A DNA stretch of 39,612 nucleotides from Amoebophrya sp. AT5.2 (taxonomy: Eukaryota; Sar; Dinophyceae; Syndiniales; Amoebophryaceae). The stretch's first letter is position 1, and each line of letters opens with the position of its first letter. The translations under genes were made by a program, and so were the position numbers. Positions 19,561 to 29,300 of this stretch are shown here, in pieces. A model generated the notes under the pieces. That model searched no databases and had not been told where the DNA came from. It saw only the letters and a program-made list of their open reading frames with translations. Location of the stretch: the NCBI GenBank assembly GCA_005223375.1, contig RXOD01003889.1, positions 1-39,612 of the forward strand. The letters are read 5' to 3'.

Positions 19561-22341
19561 TCATTCGTTTTTGTTGGCATCGCTGGTTTTGGAATCGAAT
19601 TCACTTTCACTTTTGCTTTTCAGCTCCGCGCCTTCCCCGCCTGTTGATTCGCCTCGGTCCGACGGTGCCGGAATCACTTCCAAGTCTTCAAACTTCGAGT
19701 CGAACAGCAGATTCTCTTTCGGATCTGTTTCCGTGAACAGCCCCGGCAGATTTTCCCGCACCAGGCGCGACGGCAACCTCGGCCCCTGGTAAAACTCCTT
19801 CACATTGTTTTCCGTGAGCGCTTCGGCCGCTTCGAACGCTTGTCGCAGATCTTCGATCAGATCATCCACGTCCTCAATCCCGATGGACAAGCGCACCAAG
19901 TCCTCCGCGAGCGGTTCGACGGCGAGGTAGTTCGTCTTCTCCTGCGGCAAACTCGCGTGTGACATGTTCACCGGCATCTCGCATACCGAGTGGACGCTTC
20001 CGAACGACACCGAAATCTTGAAAATCCGGCACGCATCCAGGAACCGCTTCGAAAAGGCTGGATCCCCCGTCTCGAACGAGATCAAACAACCCGGACCGGA
20101 CGCCTGCTTCGCGTGAATCTGCTCCTCGATATGCGAGAGCTGCAGCACGCAGCTGTCGTCTTCGTCGGGATCGAAGTCGTCGTCCTCGTGGTCCACGGGG
20201 ACCCCATCAGCACGACCACTGCCCGCGCCACCAGCTCCCACCGCTTCGGTCCAGTACATCTTCATCACCTTTGGGTGCCCGCTCAAAAACTGCGCAACCT
20301 TCCGCGCGTTTTTCATTGACCGCTGCTGCCGTATCGCCAGGGTTTTTATCCCCCGCAGCAGCAGCCAGCAGTCGAAGGGCGCCAGCGCCGTGCCCTCGGC
20401 GTTCGCCTGGTAGGCGATTTCGTTCGCTAACACCGTGTCCTTCACAGACAGCAAGCCGCCCATCGTGTCCGCGTGTCCCGAGATCCATTTTGTCGCGGAT
20501 ATGAAGGGGGCAGATGGTAAGTGGGCAACAGGTGGTAACAAGTAGGACGCAGGGGGTCCCCACTTGGCTGGCGACGAGTGCGTCGAAGCGTCGGGCGGTT
20601 TCAGAGTCAGAGATGCCCCATTATGGGGATTAGGATGTGGGGGTGGCTCCCTCTGGAGGTAATGGTAAGCCATTGGGAGGTATCTATAATAGAGGGAAGT
20701 CATGGCAAGCCAGTGACTAAGTAGCATCATGGTGTTGACACAGCCAGAAAGTAGGACAGCAGACGGCGCCTGTGCCAATAAAAGCGGCGACTTATTCGTT
20801 AGCTGTAGAGTGCAAGGGGGCCACGGCCAGGCCTGCTGCAGACTTCTACAGAGGGCCGCGCTTGGGCTCGGGCTTGCTTCTATCAATCTAGCAGTAGGTG
20901 CAGTGCACCAGCCCTCTTCTTAGGACCACCAAAGGGGACTCCGAAAACCAGCCAAAAAAGTTATAGTTATACTTTTTTCAGCCAAAAAAGTTATACTTTT
21001 TTTACCTCTTCATCGCCTACTATACCAACTACTGGTCCCATCGCATAGCGGAGTGCACGACCAGATCCGCGCCCAGGTCGATCGGGCGGCACAGGAGGGG
21101 GCCCATCGCGGTCGCGTCGACCGAGAGCAGCACCCCGTGGTCGTGGCAGATGCTTGCCGCGGCCTCGATGTCGGTGATCCGCAGCAGCGGGTTACTCGGG
21201 GTCTCCAGGTGCAGCAGCCGGATGTCGCCCGGCGGCGCGGTTTCGAGCGCCTGCTTCAGCGCGTCGAGGTCGTAGGTGGGCAGGAATCGGGTGCGGATGT
21301 TCCCCGAGATGGGCGCAATCCGCGTCAGGTACCGGTACATGCCGCCGTAGATGTCGTCGCCGCACAGCACCTCGCCGCCCGGGGCGGCGAGCTTCACGAC
21401 CTGGGCAAGAGCGGCCATCCCGCTCGTGAACGCGAAGCTCGCCGTGGCCCCGTCGAGCATGGCCACCTGCTTTTCCAGGGCCGTGCGCGTCGGATTGCCG
21501 CTGCTTTGGTGGGACCAGGTGGTAAGTGAGTAAGTGGTAAGTAATTTTCTTGGGGGGGGGCTCTTCGGGGTCCCCTTTGGTTGTCCCAAAAAGAGGGCAG
21601 CAGTTGGAGGAAAGCCGTCTTTTCGCAGTCGGCGGATTTGGCACTCCTGAACCCTAGAGCCGACGACCATAACTAATCACCACCCTATTCGCCCCTTTCT
21701 ACCCTGCTTTCAGGACTATTACCACTGTCGTCAGTAGCTTTCCGCTACCGCTTTCCCTCTGCCTCCCAGTCGGTTTCCGCTCCCCATGCCACCCCCTACT
21801 CCCACAATGGGGCATCTCTGAAACCGCCCGGCGCTTCGCGCCGGGCGGTTCAGAGCGCCTTGACGCACTCGCCACCCGGGTCAATCCGCCACCCAAACCG
21901 GGACCCATTACACAGTACTTACCAGTTCCCTACTTGATACCATCTGGTCTCTCCCTAGCTGCGCGTGTAGTCGTACTCGCCAAAGCTCTCGGCGCTGGGC
22001 GCGCGGAAGGTCGCGGTCTGGTACAGCGGCGTGGACGCCGGTCGGTACGGGTCGTCCGGACACCCATCGAAAACGACCACGCGGGAGTCGGGGCGAAGCA
22101 CATTCTTGAAATCCTTGAATGAAGGGCGGGGCGGATACGTGGGCACCTCGTCGTACTTGCCGACACGGATGGGAAATTTCTTCGTGTTCACCACGAACCG
22201 CCGCTGGTGACTGTAGTTAAGCGGCGTTGTCGTGTGGTGGATCTTGTTCTTGGGTTGCTGACGCCAGCTCGCCGGCAACACCGAACCAGTAGCTACGGAA
22301 CCGCAAGCGCGGCAAGGAGAGCCCAAGGATCTGCCGAGCAT
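19561..22341 (-). CDS. Cystathionine beta-lyase / gamma-synthase-like PLP enzyme, three exons
   Basis: Exons are 21958-22341, 21048-21499 and 19561-20494, giving 589 residues. The enzyme is a Cys/Met-metabolism fold-type I PLP enzyme; beta-lyase, which cleaves cystathionine to homocysteine, is the most likely member. Visible motifs are EYDYTRS/GNPTR (phosphate and PLP binding), FTSGMAALA, GDDIYGGMYRYL, LETPSNPLL, SVDATAMGP (usually VDN) and HSA/TKWISGHADTMGG with the Schiff-base lysine at about K281, then LVRLSIGIED near the end. Slashes mark the two introns, and each flanking exon runs straight into a stop if unspliced. The N-terminus (MLGRSLGSPCRACGSVATG, then a basic stretch) looks like a mitochondrial presequence; another in-frame start exists at 22443. 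Oddities are an acidic insertion (about residues 355-380) and an acidic tail of about 75 residues. The fold is certain, the exact reaction less so. Confidence 0.88.
20495..21047. mobile_element. Introner-like intron 2 of the lyase gene (553 nt, TIRs, 5-bp direct repeats)
   Basis: The element is flanked by the direct repeat GCGGA (plus strand; 20495-20499 and 21048-21052), so the exact splice point is ambiguous by up to 5 nt. No placement gives GT-AG. The ends form a degenerate terminal inverted repeat: on the sense strand the left end has GATGGGACCAGTAGTTGGTA, and the complement of the right end has GGGGGCAGATGGTAAGT. Internal blocks match the other lyase intron in the opposite orientation: a segment with GTCCCCTTTGGT and one with GATGCCCCATTATGGGGA next to GGGCGGTTTCAGAG. 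Inside lies a direct duplication of CAGCCAAAAAAGTTATA (about 20951-20998). It separates HSA from TKW at the PLP-lysine motif. Confidence 0.8.
21500..21957. mobile_element. Introner-like intron 1 of the lyase gene (458 nt, TIRs, 5-bp direct repeats)
   Basis: The element is flanked by the direct repeat GCTGC (plus strand; 21500-21504 and 21958-21962). On the sense strand it starts TAGGGAGAGACCAGATGGTA, putting a stop codon right after the exon. The complement of its other end reads TTTGGTGGGACCAGGTGGTA, so the ends form an inverted repeat centred on GACCAG-TGGTA. GTAAGT sequences lie just inside both ends, reading inward on both strands. No canonical GT-AG pair fits the reading frame. Internal blocks match intron 2 in reverse orientation. 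It separates YDYTRS from GNPTR. Confidence 0.8.
21822..21850. repeat. Perfect 13-bp hairpin inside introner 1
   Basis: AACCGCCCGGCGC, a TTC loop, then the exact complement. The related element in intron 2 keeps only the left half of this block (complement of GGGCGGTTTCAGAG) with a diverged neighbour, so the full palindrome appears specific to this copy. Confidence 0.85.
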
Positions 22342-22992
22342 TTTGCTTCGTCGTATGTCCCTTAGGCGTATACTGAAGAAGAAATCAAAGAAGTCCAAGA
22401 ACTGAGGCAGAGGCTTCGCTTCTACGCCTACAGGAAAAGTCAAGCTTATGCTTTTGTCTTGTACCTGAACTACTTATGCAGCTTCACATTGTGTTCCGCT
22501 TCCACGAACACGCCGTTTAGCGTTTCTTTACATCCAACATTATTTATTAATTCGACCACGCATCAAGATCAACGACAGCCGCACGTTCATGCGTTCTACT
22601 CTCGCTCAAGTGGACCCGTTGTCACGCGCATGCCGATGCGACGTGAGTGACGACCGCTAGAAGATGGCAGTCATCTACCCTGCGACTGCGAGCTTTTTCG
22701 TATACAGAAGCTCCAAGCTGCTTTCTTCGTCGTCGACATTCATAAGGAGCATCGATATCCACCGGCGCCGCAGCCGCAGCTCGCCTACAGCAAAGTGAAT
22801 CTTTATCTTCATCAGCAGGTGGTCAACGCGTCCCCGTCTCCCTCTCCGTTTGATAAATTCAAATGATGATGATCCTGCTGAAATGTTGCGTGTACTGCAC
22901 CGACCGGCGGTGCCCAAAGCTTTGTTTCAGAAACAGGCGAAGCTATTTCAAACTTTCTGGTTTAGAAATCCGCCCCGATACCGGGAACTACG
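22342..22992. other. Intergenic gap, no gene seen
   Basis: About 0.65 kb between the preferred lyase start and the stop of the coiled-coil gene. It contains the in-frame alternative lyase start at 22443. Otherwise it is AT-richer sequence with frequent stops, likely UTR and promoter. Confidence 0.45.
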
Positions 22993-24630
22993 TTACGCAC
23001 CCCCTCCCCCGCCGACAAAGTCTTCCGCCGTCACTTCCTCAATTTCGTCTTCCCGCACTGCGTTCCCCTCCAAAACCAACCGACTCAGAAACACAATCTG
23101 CTCCGCCAGCCGCTTCTTTTCCTCTTTCAGTGCTGCATTCTCCACCTCTAGCGGCTTGATCACTTCCCTCTCCCGGATTTCGTAATACAAAACCAAGGCC
23201 GCATTCTCCTGCGCTCGCTTTTCGATCTCATCCAGCTGCTCGCGCAACCGGTCGTTTTGCTCCTTTACGCGCTCGAAATTTTCCACCATCCGAAGAGCCT
23301 CTGCCTTTGCGATCGCCACTTTTGCGTCGAGCATCTCGATTTTCACGTTCTTCTGGCAGATCGCCGCGTCTTGGCGAATACGGTCCTGACGAAGCACGTT
23401 CGCCTCCTTCGTCGCGAGTTTCGACGCGTTGTAGGCCTCACCAAGCTCCTGCAGTTCGGTGGACCGCTTCTGCTGAAGAAGAATGTACTTCTTCTCGAGT
23501 TGCCGAAGACGAAGCGCGGTAACTTCCGAAAACAAATCGTCATCGGCGTCGTTGTCGTCGGCGTTTTCAGCATCTTTTCGTGATCGTGAGCCGGGCGAAC
23601 TATGAGCACCTTTCGTCTCGCGCTCGACTACTTTCTCGTTCTTGCTCTTGGCCTTGGGAGACTCGACTTGAGATTGCGTTCCTACTTTCGCAACTGCGAC
23701 TCCTGCGTCACGTATCTCCGATTTGACCCCAGTTGTGAGCGTGTTCCCGACGTCGCTTTTTGAGTTCGCAGCGGAGCCGCTAGATCCGCTTCGCCGCCTG
23801 TTCGCGAGGCCGGCGCCACCATATCCTGCCGTTGCCGAAGGCACACTTACTAGCCGACTCTTGCTGATGCCGTCGAGATTTCCGCTTGCGCTCAAATACT
23901 TCTCCGTGAGGGCGTCGATGTTGATCGACCTCTTCACGTTTGGATTTTTCGCCCCAGCTCGAGCATCATTTCTTGTCGTTGTCGCTGAGTCTGCTTTCGT
24001 AACCACGGCTTGTACCTCGGAAGGGGAAGCGGCCAATGAAGGGGAAAGCGGTCGTTTGCGCTCAGTCGCTGAGGCGAAAGACGACGTGCCGAACTTCTTC
24101 CCAACAGCCATGCCTCCTTTGTCTTTGTTGCTCGGCGAACGATTTGCATTTGCTGCAGCTCTAGAAGCTACGTCGGATGGTCGTGCTCCTCCTGCCGTGG
24201 TTGCTCGGCGCGATGATGGTTTAAATCCGTCTGTGCCCCCCCTCGTTGGCCCGCCCTCGACTCGCGGCTCGGCGAAGGCGGTGGCTACGGCTGTGGGTTG
24301 CGCCACTAGGGGTTCGCGTTGGACGTGGCTTATATTTTTGCCCGCTGCACCTGCACCACTGCTCGATCTACTCGGCCCGCCGTGGCCTCTCGATTGCGTC
24401 TGAAGAGAACTCGGCTGCGTGCTTGTGTCGGTCGGGGGGGCTCGTTGAGAAAGCAGTTTGGTCATGTCCACCCTTTCCCCTCGCGGAGTGCGTACAGTTT
24501 GCTGCTTAAGGAAGTTGTAAGTGCCGGGCTTTTCCTCCCGGAATCCCCGGTAGTCGTTGTTATCGAAGAAAGCAAAGTCTTTGCCGGTCGTCTCCGCAAC
24601 CTTCGCCTTCAACCAATCGTCGACGTTCAT
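22993..24630 (-). CDS. Disordered and coiled-coil protein of unknown function
   Basis: A single 545-residue frame starts at ATG 24630. Residues 1-62 look folded and possibly conserved (MNVDDWLKAKVAETTGKDF, then NDYRGFREEKPGTYNF). Residues about 63-340 are Ser/Ala/Gly/Arg-rich and low in hydrophobics, so probably disordered. Residues about 345-525 form a long heptad-repeat coiled coil (LRQLEKKYILLQQKRSTEL, VENFERVKEQNDRLREQL, LEVENAALKEEKKRLAEQI). The tail is acidic and then glycine-rich (EDEIEEVTAEDFVGGGGG). There is no signal peptide or membrane segment. I do not recognise the family. Cytoskeletal or centrosomal scaffolds often have this shape, but nothing here proves that. The codon and base composition match the neighbouring genes, and no intron is needed. 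Confidence 0.8.
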   Translation of the reverse strand: MNVDDWLKAKVAETTGKDFAFFDNNDYRGFREEKPGTYNFLKQQTVRTPRGERVDMTKLLSQRAPPTDTSTQPSSLQTQSRGHGGPSRSSSGAGAAGKNISHVQREPLVAQPTAVATAFAEPRVEGGPTRGGTDGFKPSSRRATTAGGARPSDVASRAAANANRSPSNKDKGGMAVGKKFGTSSFASATERKRPLSPSLAASPSEVQAVVTKADSATTTRNDARAGAKNPNVKRSINIDALTEKYLSASGNLDGISKSRLVSVPSATAGYGGAGLANRRRSGSSGSAANSKSDVGNTLTTGVKSEIRDAGVAVAKVGTQSQVESPKAKSKNEKVVERETKGAHSSPGSRSRKDAENADDNDADDDLFSEVTALRLRQLEKKYILLQQKRSTELQELGEAYNASKLATKEANVLRQDRIRQDAAICQKNVKIEMLDAKVAIAKAEALRMVENFERVKEQNDRLREQLDEIEKRAQENAALVLYYEIREREVIKPLEVENAALKEEKKRLAEQIVFLSRLVLEGNAVREDEIEEVTAEDFVGGGGGA

Positions 24631-25523
24631 TCTGGCGTTTGCTCTTGCATATGCATCTAGGATGCTATCGAAAGACTGCTGTGTTACCTACCCTGCCTAC
24701 GCCTACGGCTACGGCTAAACAAAAGTGGCGGACCGGGACGACATCAACGACGCCCTGAAAGGTCGTCGAGTGCTTGATGAGGCACTGTCAAGTATGCACG
24801 AAGATCTTCCGATGAACAGAACACGAACACAGTCGGAGTGCATCTGCAGTTGCAGAATCCTATGCTGCTGGTCGTGCGTGGTGCTGGAGCTGGTGCTTTA
24901 TTCATATAGTATTTCTGTACAACGTTTACAATAATTCTGAATTTGCTATACGGCTATACTACAGTGTTTCTTGGAATGGGTGACAAGGTAGGCGTAGGCA
25001 GTAAACCTTTACCCTTTTTTTTAGTGTACTAGAAGGCTTGTGCAGCGGGCCCACCTGGCACTCAGCACACTAGACGTAGAATGAATCGGAATCAGCTTCT
25101 TCCTTGTTCAACGGTAAGTCTGTCTGGCAGTGTGAATCAGTATCAGAGATGCAAGAATATAGTGTTTCGTTTTTTAATATTACAGAATGGGGAGTGAGAG
25201 TGTTATTCCTATTCGCAAAAGAGAGTCAAAGTCAGTCTGCTCAGTGGTAGTCAACTTGTTTTCAAGCACCACCTGCAAATTCATCAATCTCAAAGCAGCT
25301 GTGATGACAGCGACAAAAAAGGCAATGTTATTGAGGAGCCGACCGTCTAGTACTAGAGTTTTGGTACATGAAACGAAGTAGTTATGCTTTCACGAAAAGA
25401 TTCATTTAGATTGTACTGTGAGTGTGAGGACATTCCCGATCATACTTTTAGGTGGGCGTCAAGCCTAACTAACGGCGCTGCGCGCTGCAAAATTTAGCGC
25501 TTCATCCGATTACGCGTCCTGCA
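24631..25523. other. Intergenic gap with an inverted-repeat element
   Basis: About 0.9 kb without a confident gene. It contains the inverted repeat listed at 24693-25001. A plus-strand frame at 24725-24934 begins with GTG and reads briefly like protein (ADRDDINDALKGRRVLDEAL) but loses that character after about 30 codons. It could be a decayed exon; I do not call it. Confidence 0.45.
24693..25001. repeat. Possible MITE-like element: 14-bp perfect inverted repeats about 0.3 kb apart
   Basis: CTGCCTACGCCTAC at 24693-24706 is exactly complementary to GTAGGCGTAGGCAG at 24988-25001. A 12-base part (TAGGCGTAGGCA) recurs at 32178-32189 in another gap. The arms differ from the lyase introner ends. 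Target-site duplications are not clear. Confidence 0.45.
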
Positions 25524-26125
25524 TCAGCAGCCAGGCATGTCGTCGTTTTTCAGCGGCAGGTTGTATTTTGTGAGGCGGTCCCTGCCGAGTGCGTGCAGAA
25601 AAAAGGATTCCAAATTCCCATCAAACTCGTTCAGGAGGTCGATCCGCTTCAGCAGGTCTGTCGCCGCAGCCGGCGACACTAGAATGGGGAAGTCCGAAAG
25701 CGTCCTTCCCGCAACGCCAGCTGCTGCGCTCGTGATTTCGACGAAGGCGCTGATCTCGGATACGCTGCCACCACTGTGAGTGTTTTCGAACGCGATCAGG
25801 TCCCGCGTTGGCGTTGGCGTAGTTGCACCTGCCGCTACTGCTCGAGCGGGTTTCTCAATCTGCTCCTCCGCCTTGTCCCCTGCTTTCGTGGGCGGTTTCG
25901 TCTTACTGTCCACATCCGCGGTGTTGTCGGGGGCTGGCGGATTCTGTTTCTGTGCGTGTGAAGTCGATTCAGAAATATTCCGCTGGCGATGGCCGATGGG
26001 TCATCATGAGCAGTCCCTACACTACAACATTTGACGTATCGGTATCTTACCGGCGTGACTGCCGCACTGATTTCGGTCCAAACGTCGCGTGTCAGGTATT
26101 CTGGGCGCAGGACGATAGCTGCCAT
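25524..26125 (-). CDS. Small two-exon protein of unknown function
   Basis: Exon 1 is 26051-26125 (ATG at 26125, MAAIVLRPEYLTRDVW through AAVTP). Exon 2 is 25524-25949. The intron of 101 nt has a strong donor, CCG/GTAAGA, and acceptor CGCACAG; a second AG six bases downstream would also keep frame. The product is about 166 residues. After a Lys/Pro/Ala-rich linker (about 26-70), the C-terminal half looks folded (SEISAFVEITSAA, then LLKRIDLLNEFDGNLESFF). I recognise no family. Both segments lack stops, and the phase fits exactly. Without exon 1, the second segment has only a GTG start, which supports the join. The gene sits 0.2 kb downstream of the large membrane-protein gene on the same strand; being the 3' part of that gene is unlikely, since a stop intervenes. 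Confidence 0.55.
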
Positions 26126-26348
26126 TTGCTCGGACGGCCTGGCGTTTTTTTTTTTTTGCAGCGAATGTCATGAACTCAACGGACGAGGCACAGGAAGATG
26201 CATGAGACCTCACAACTCCTTCTGAGATTTGCATCATCCCCGGACATCTCGTCTAAATAAAAGCAGGCGGAGCACGATAACTCGATTTAGTACAACATAG
26301 GCGTATTTTTATTTTACAACTCATATACTCAAACCAATGTGGGGAAAA

Positions 26349-29300
26349 TTACAGGTCACGTATCCTTCCGAGCGCTCCTTCTAGGGACGCCACCTGGTTC
26401 AGGTGGTCTCGCAGGCTGAGTCGCAGCGGGTAGAACGAGGTTTGCACGCGGTCGACGGCGCAGGAGCCGACTTTCGACGGAAACACGACGAAGATCTGTT
26501 TGATCGCTTCGAACGGCCATTTCGGTGTGGGTGGGTGCGCGGTTGGCACGAGGTGCGTGGTCTCGCTGTTTCCCTGGTCGTAGTACTCCGCTTCAAGTTG
26601 GGGCCGCGTGATAGTAGTCGGCGACTGCAACAGATCCGATGCAATCTTGGGACTGCTCCACACACTGAAGTAGAGGTCGAACGCGGATTCCAATTTTGCC
26701 ACAAAATCCGAACCGCGGTTCTTTCCGAGCGTGTCGAGCGCGTTCTCGGAAGCACGCAGGAGGCCTTTCGCGGACCCCGGCTGCTTCGCGACATTCTGGG
26801 CTAGGAGATCGACGATGAGCCTGTGATGCGGTTTGATCATGTTGGCACTGACAGATTTATTGTAGTCTACGGGGCGCGTTTCTTTGGTGTTGAGACCTCC
26901 AGTTGCAGCTGGTGGGCAAGCAGGAGGTGGAGGCGTGCTTAATTAAATAAGTAGATGCCGCGAATCTATCGTACGTACCAGACGGCTCCCCGTCCCTGCA
27001 ATTGATACGGCAGGTCCATGCTCGCGGCTGCCACTTGTCCCTCCGTGAGCGCCATCAGCTGTCCAGCGACATTCAGCGTGCCCGTGGCAAAGAAAGGCGT
27101 CAGTAGCGAGAACTGTGCCGGACCGTGGAATATCTCCGCACCCTGTCTCCTATTCGGCAGTAACCATACGTGGTCTCCGGGACTCGCGACCAGCTCTGTC
27201 TTGAGAATCATCTCCTGCGGTATGTGCCGCAGAAAGTGTGATATTCTCGGTGCGTACGCCTGAATCGACACGACCGCCGTGCGAAACATCGGCTGAAAAA
27301 ATGCGCCGGCTCCTGCGGAGGAGGTAGCAGCTCCGGCATGCAGAGAATTTTCCACCTTCGTAGACGATGCGTCCGCACCTCCCGCCGCAGCACGACCTGC
27401 CTCCACCTCCATCCCGGGGACACCGTTTTGCGTGGCGAAAGCCACCGGGGCCTCAGAGAACACCAGCTGTACGATGCTTGGCCGGTCGAACCCGATCGTA
27501 TCTGGAAACTTCTGGAAGATCGTCTTCACCTCTGCCTGCAAGGCGTTGCGGTCGCGATAGAAGTGCGCCACGTCGACGGACAACTTTGCGTCGTCCTTCT
27601 CGGAACCGTACGCCATGAGAAAATTCTCCAGGTCAGCAAGCCCCTGAAACACCGAGTGCCGGAAAGCGTCGGAGCTCAGCATAGCTGCTGCGTCTGTCGG
27701 CTTCGCGCCGTCACCGAACAAGAACCCGAAAATCGTGTTTGTCGTGGTTTTGGTGGTCGGACTGCTCGCAGGCTTTTTGCCTTCTTCTTCGTGGTGGTGT
27801 GCAAGATCGACTGATTCCAAGGCCGGATCGGTGGTCTTCACGAAGAGCGAAGCCTCCGGATAGAGCTGCTGCGACGCTTCACCTTGTTGACCATCGCCTT
27901 TATCCACTCGGCGCATCAATTTCTCGGATTTCCTGTCGAAGATGGCAACTACATGTTCAAAGACGAAGCTGCGGAGCGTCCACAGCGTCTCGCACCCCGG
28001 TCCGAAGCGGTAGCTTCCGAGAGTGAGATGCGGACAGAAAAACTCTGGCTGAGGCTGATCTTTCCGCGCGCCGTTCTTCATCCCCTGCCTCTGACTACTT
28101 GAACTTGGTGCGACTTCGTATCCAGGGGTCGGGTAATACCAGGCCGCATGCGCGAGTGTGACGTAAAGCAGCGCGAGAAGAAGTGTGCCGAGCAGTGCTC
28201 GCGTCCGCACCTTCTCGTTTTCGGCGGCAGAACGAGGAGTGCTCGTCCTCTTGTTGTTTGCGTCGTCGCTCAGCTTCTGCCCCTCTCGACGCGTGCGCGA
28301 GGACCCTGGCGTCCTTCCTGCTACTCCGCCGCCGCTCCCCGGCGTCCCATCGTCGAACGGCGTGGCCACCGGCGCAGAACCGTGAAAGAATTTGTAGTTG
28401 TTGCTGGCGTTCGCGGTGCCACTTCTTCGGCCGAGGTTCTGGGGCGTATGCAAAAGCGGCTCATCCTGATCGTTTCCAGGTTCCCCCTCGGGCCAAGGCG
28501 CCGATCCCCACACGGACGCCATCGGCCCAAAGGCGGCTTCCAATGCAGCGTTGGCTCCACCGAACCAATGCCACGTTGGGTGGTCGTGATCTGGGGGCGG
28601 ATCCAGTTCTGCAAAGTTTCGTCGCTCTACTTCTCGAGCAACGCTTTTGGTCGGGGTCACACCAGCGGAACAAGATCCGCTTTCGACGCCAGCATGATCC
28701 TCATTGGCGTCTGAGCCCCCTACCCCCCTCAGCTGCCCCATCCAAGCCGAAGCACCGTTTAATACGAGTGTCGTCCAAGTATTTTGATCTGCGGCCTTTC
28801 GGTCTCGCTCCACCTGGATCTCGTGCCAGCGATTGGAACTAGCGGCACTCGTCCCATGACTGCTTCGGCTGGAACTCGCTGACGGCGAGCTGTGTTGTAG
28901 CCACTGGTTGTCCCACGCCGTGCTAGCAGCTCCGTTCACACCACCTCCGTAGGCGGAAGCCGAAGATCCCGGGTGGTCAACAAGTTGTTGACCATGTTGA
29001 CCGTGAGCCGATGCCGCGGGCAGTCGCAAATTCGTTTGGCGCGTGGTGCTGGAGCCAGTAGCTGCACCTCCGCTCGCGAAGTGCATGCCGATCCGAGGCA
29101 CCGAGCCGGACGCTGGGTATGGCGTTCCGCGGTTCATAACCGGGTACGAGGTCGATGGTGCAGAAGCACCTCCATCCGTGCCGCGGCTCGCTACAGTAAA
29201 TGTTCCTTTCGTGCCTGGCCGGGTATGCTCGTGCTGCATTGCCCCCGACGCCGAGCTCTGGTGGCCCCCGCCGATGACTGATGTTGTGGCTGCGAGGCGG

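Noticed and set aside
20495..21047. Reading the lyase as a pseudogene broken by stops
   Set aside because: Both breaks are restored exactly, in frame and within conserved motifs, by removing elements flanked by direct repeats; the rest of the frame is intact over 589 codons.
24725..24934. 69-codon plus-strand frame starting ADRDDINDALKG
   Set aside because: It has a GTG start and the opposite strand to all other genes, with protein-like sequence for only about 30 codons; noted as possible decayed exon only.
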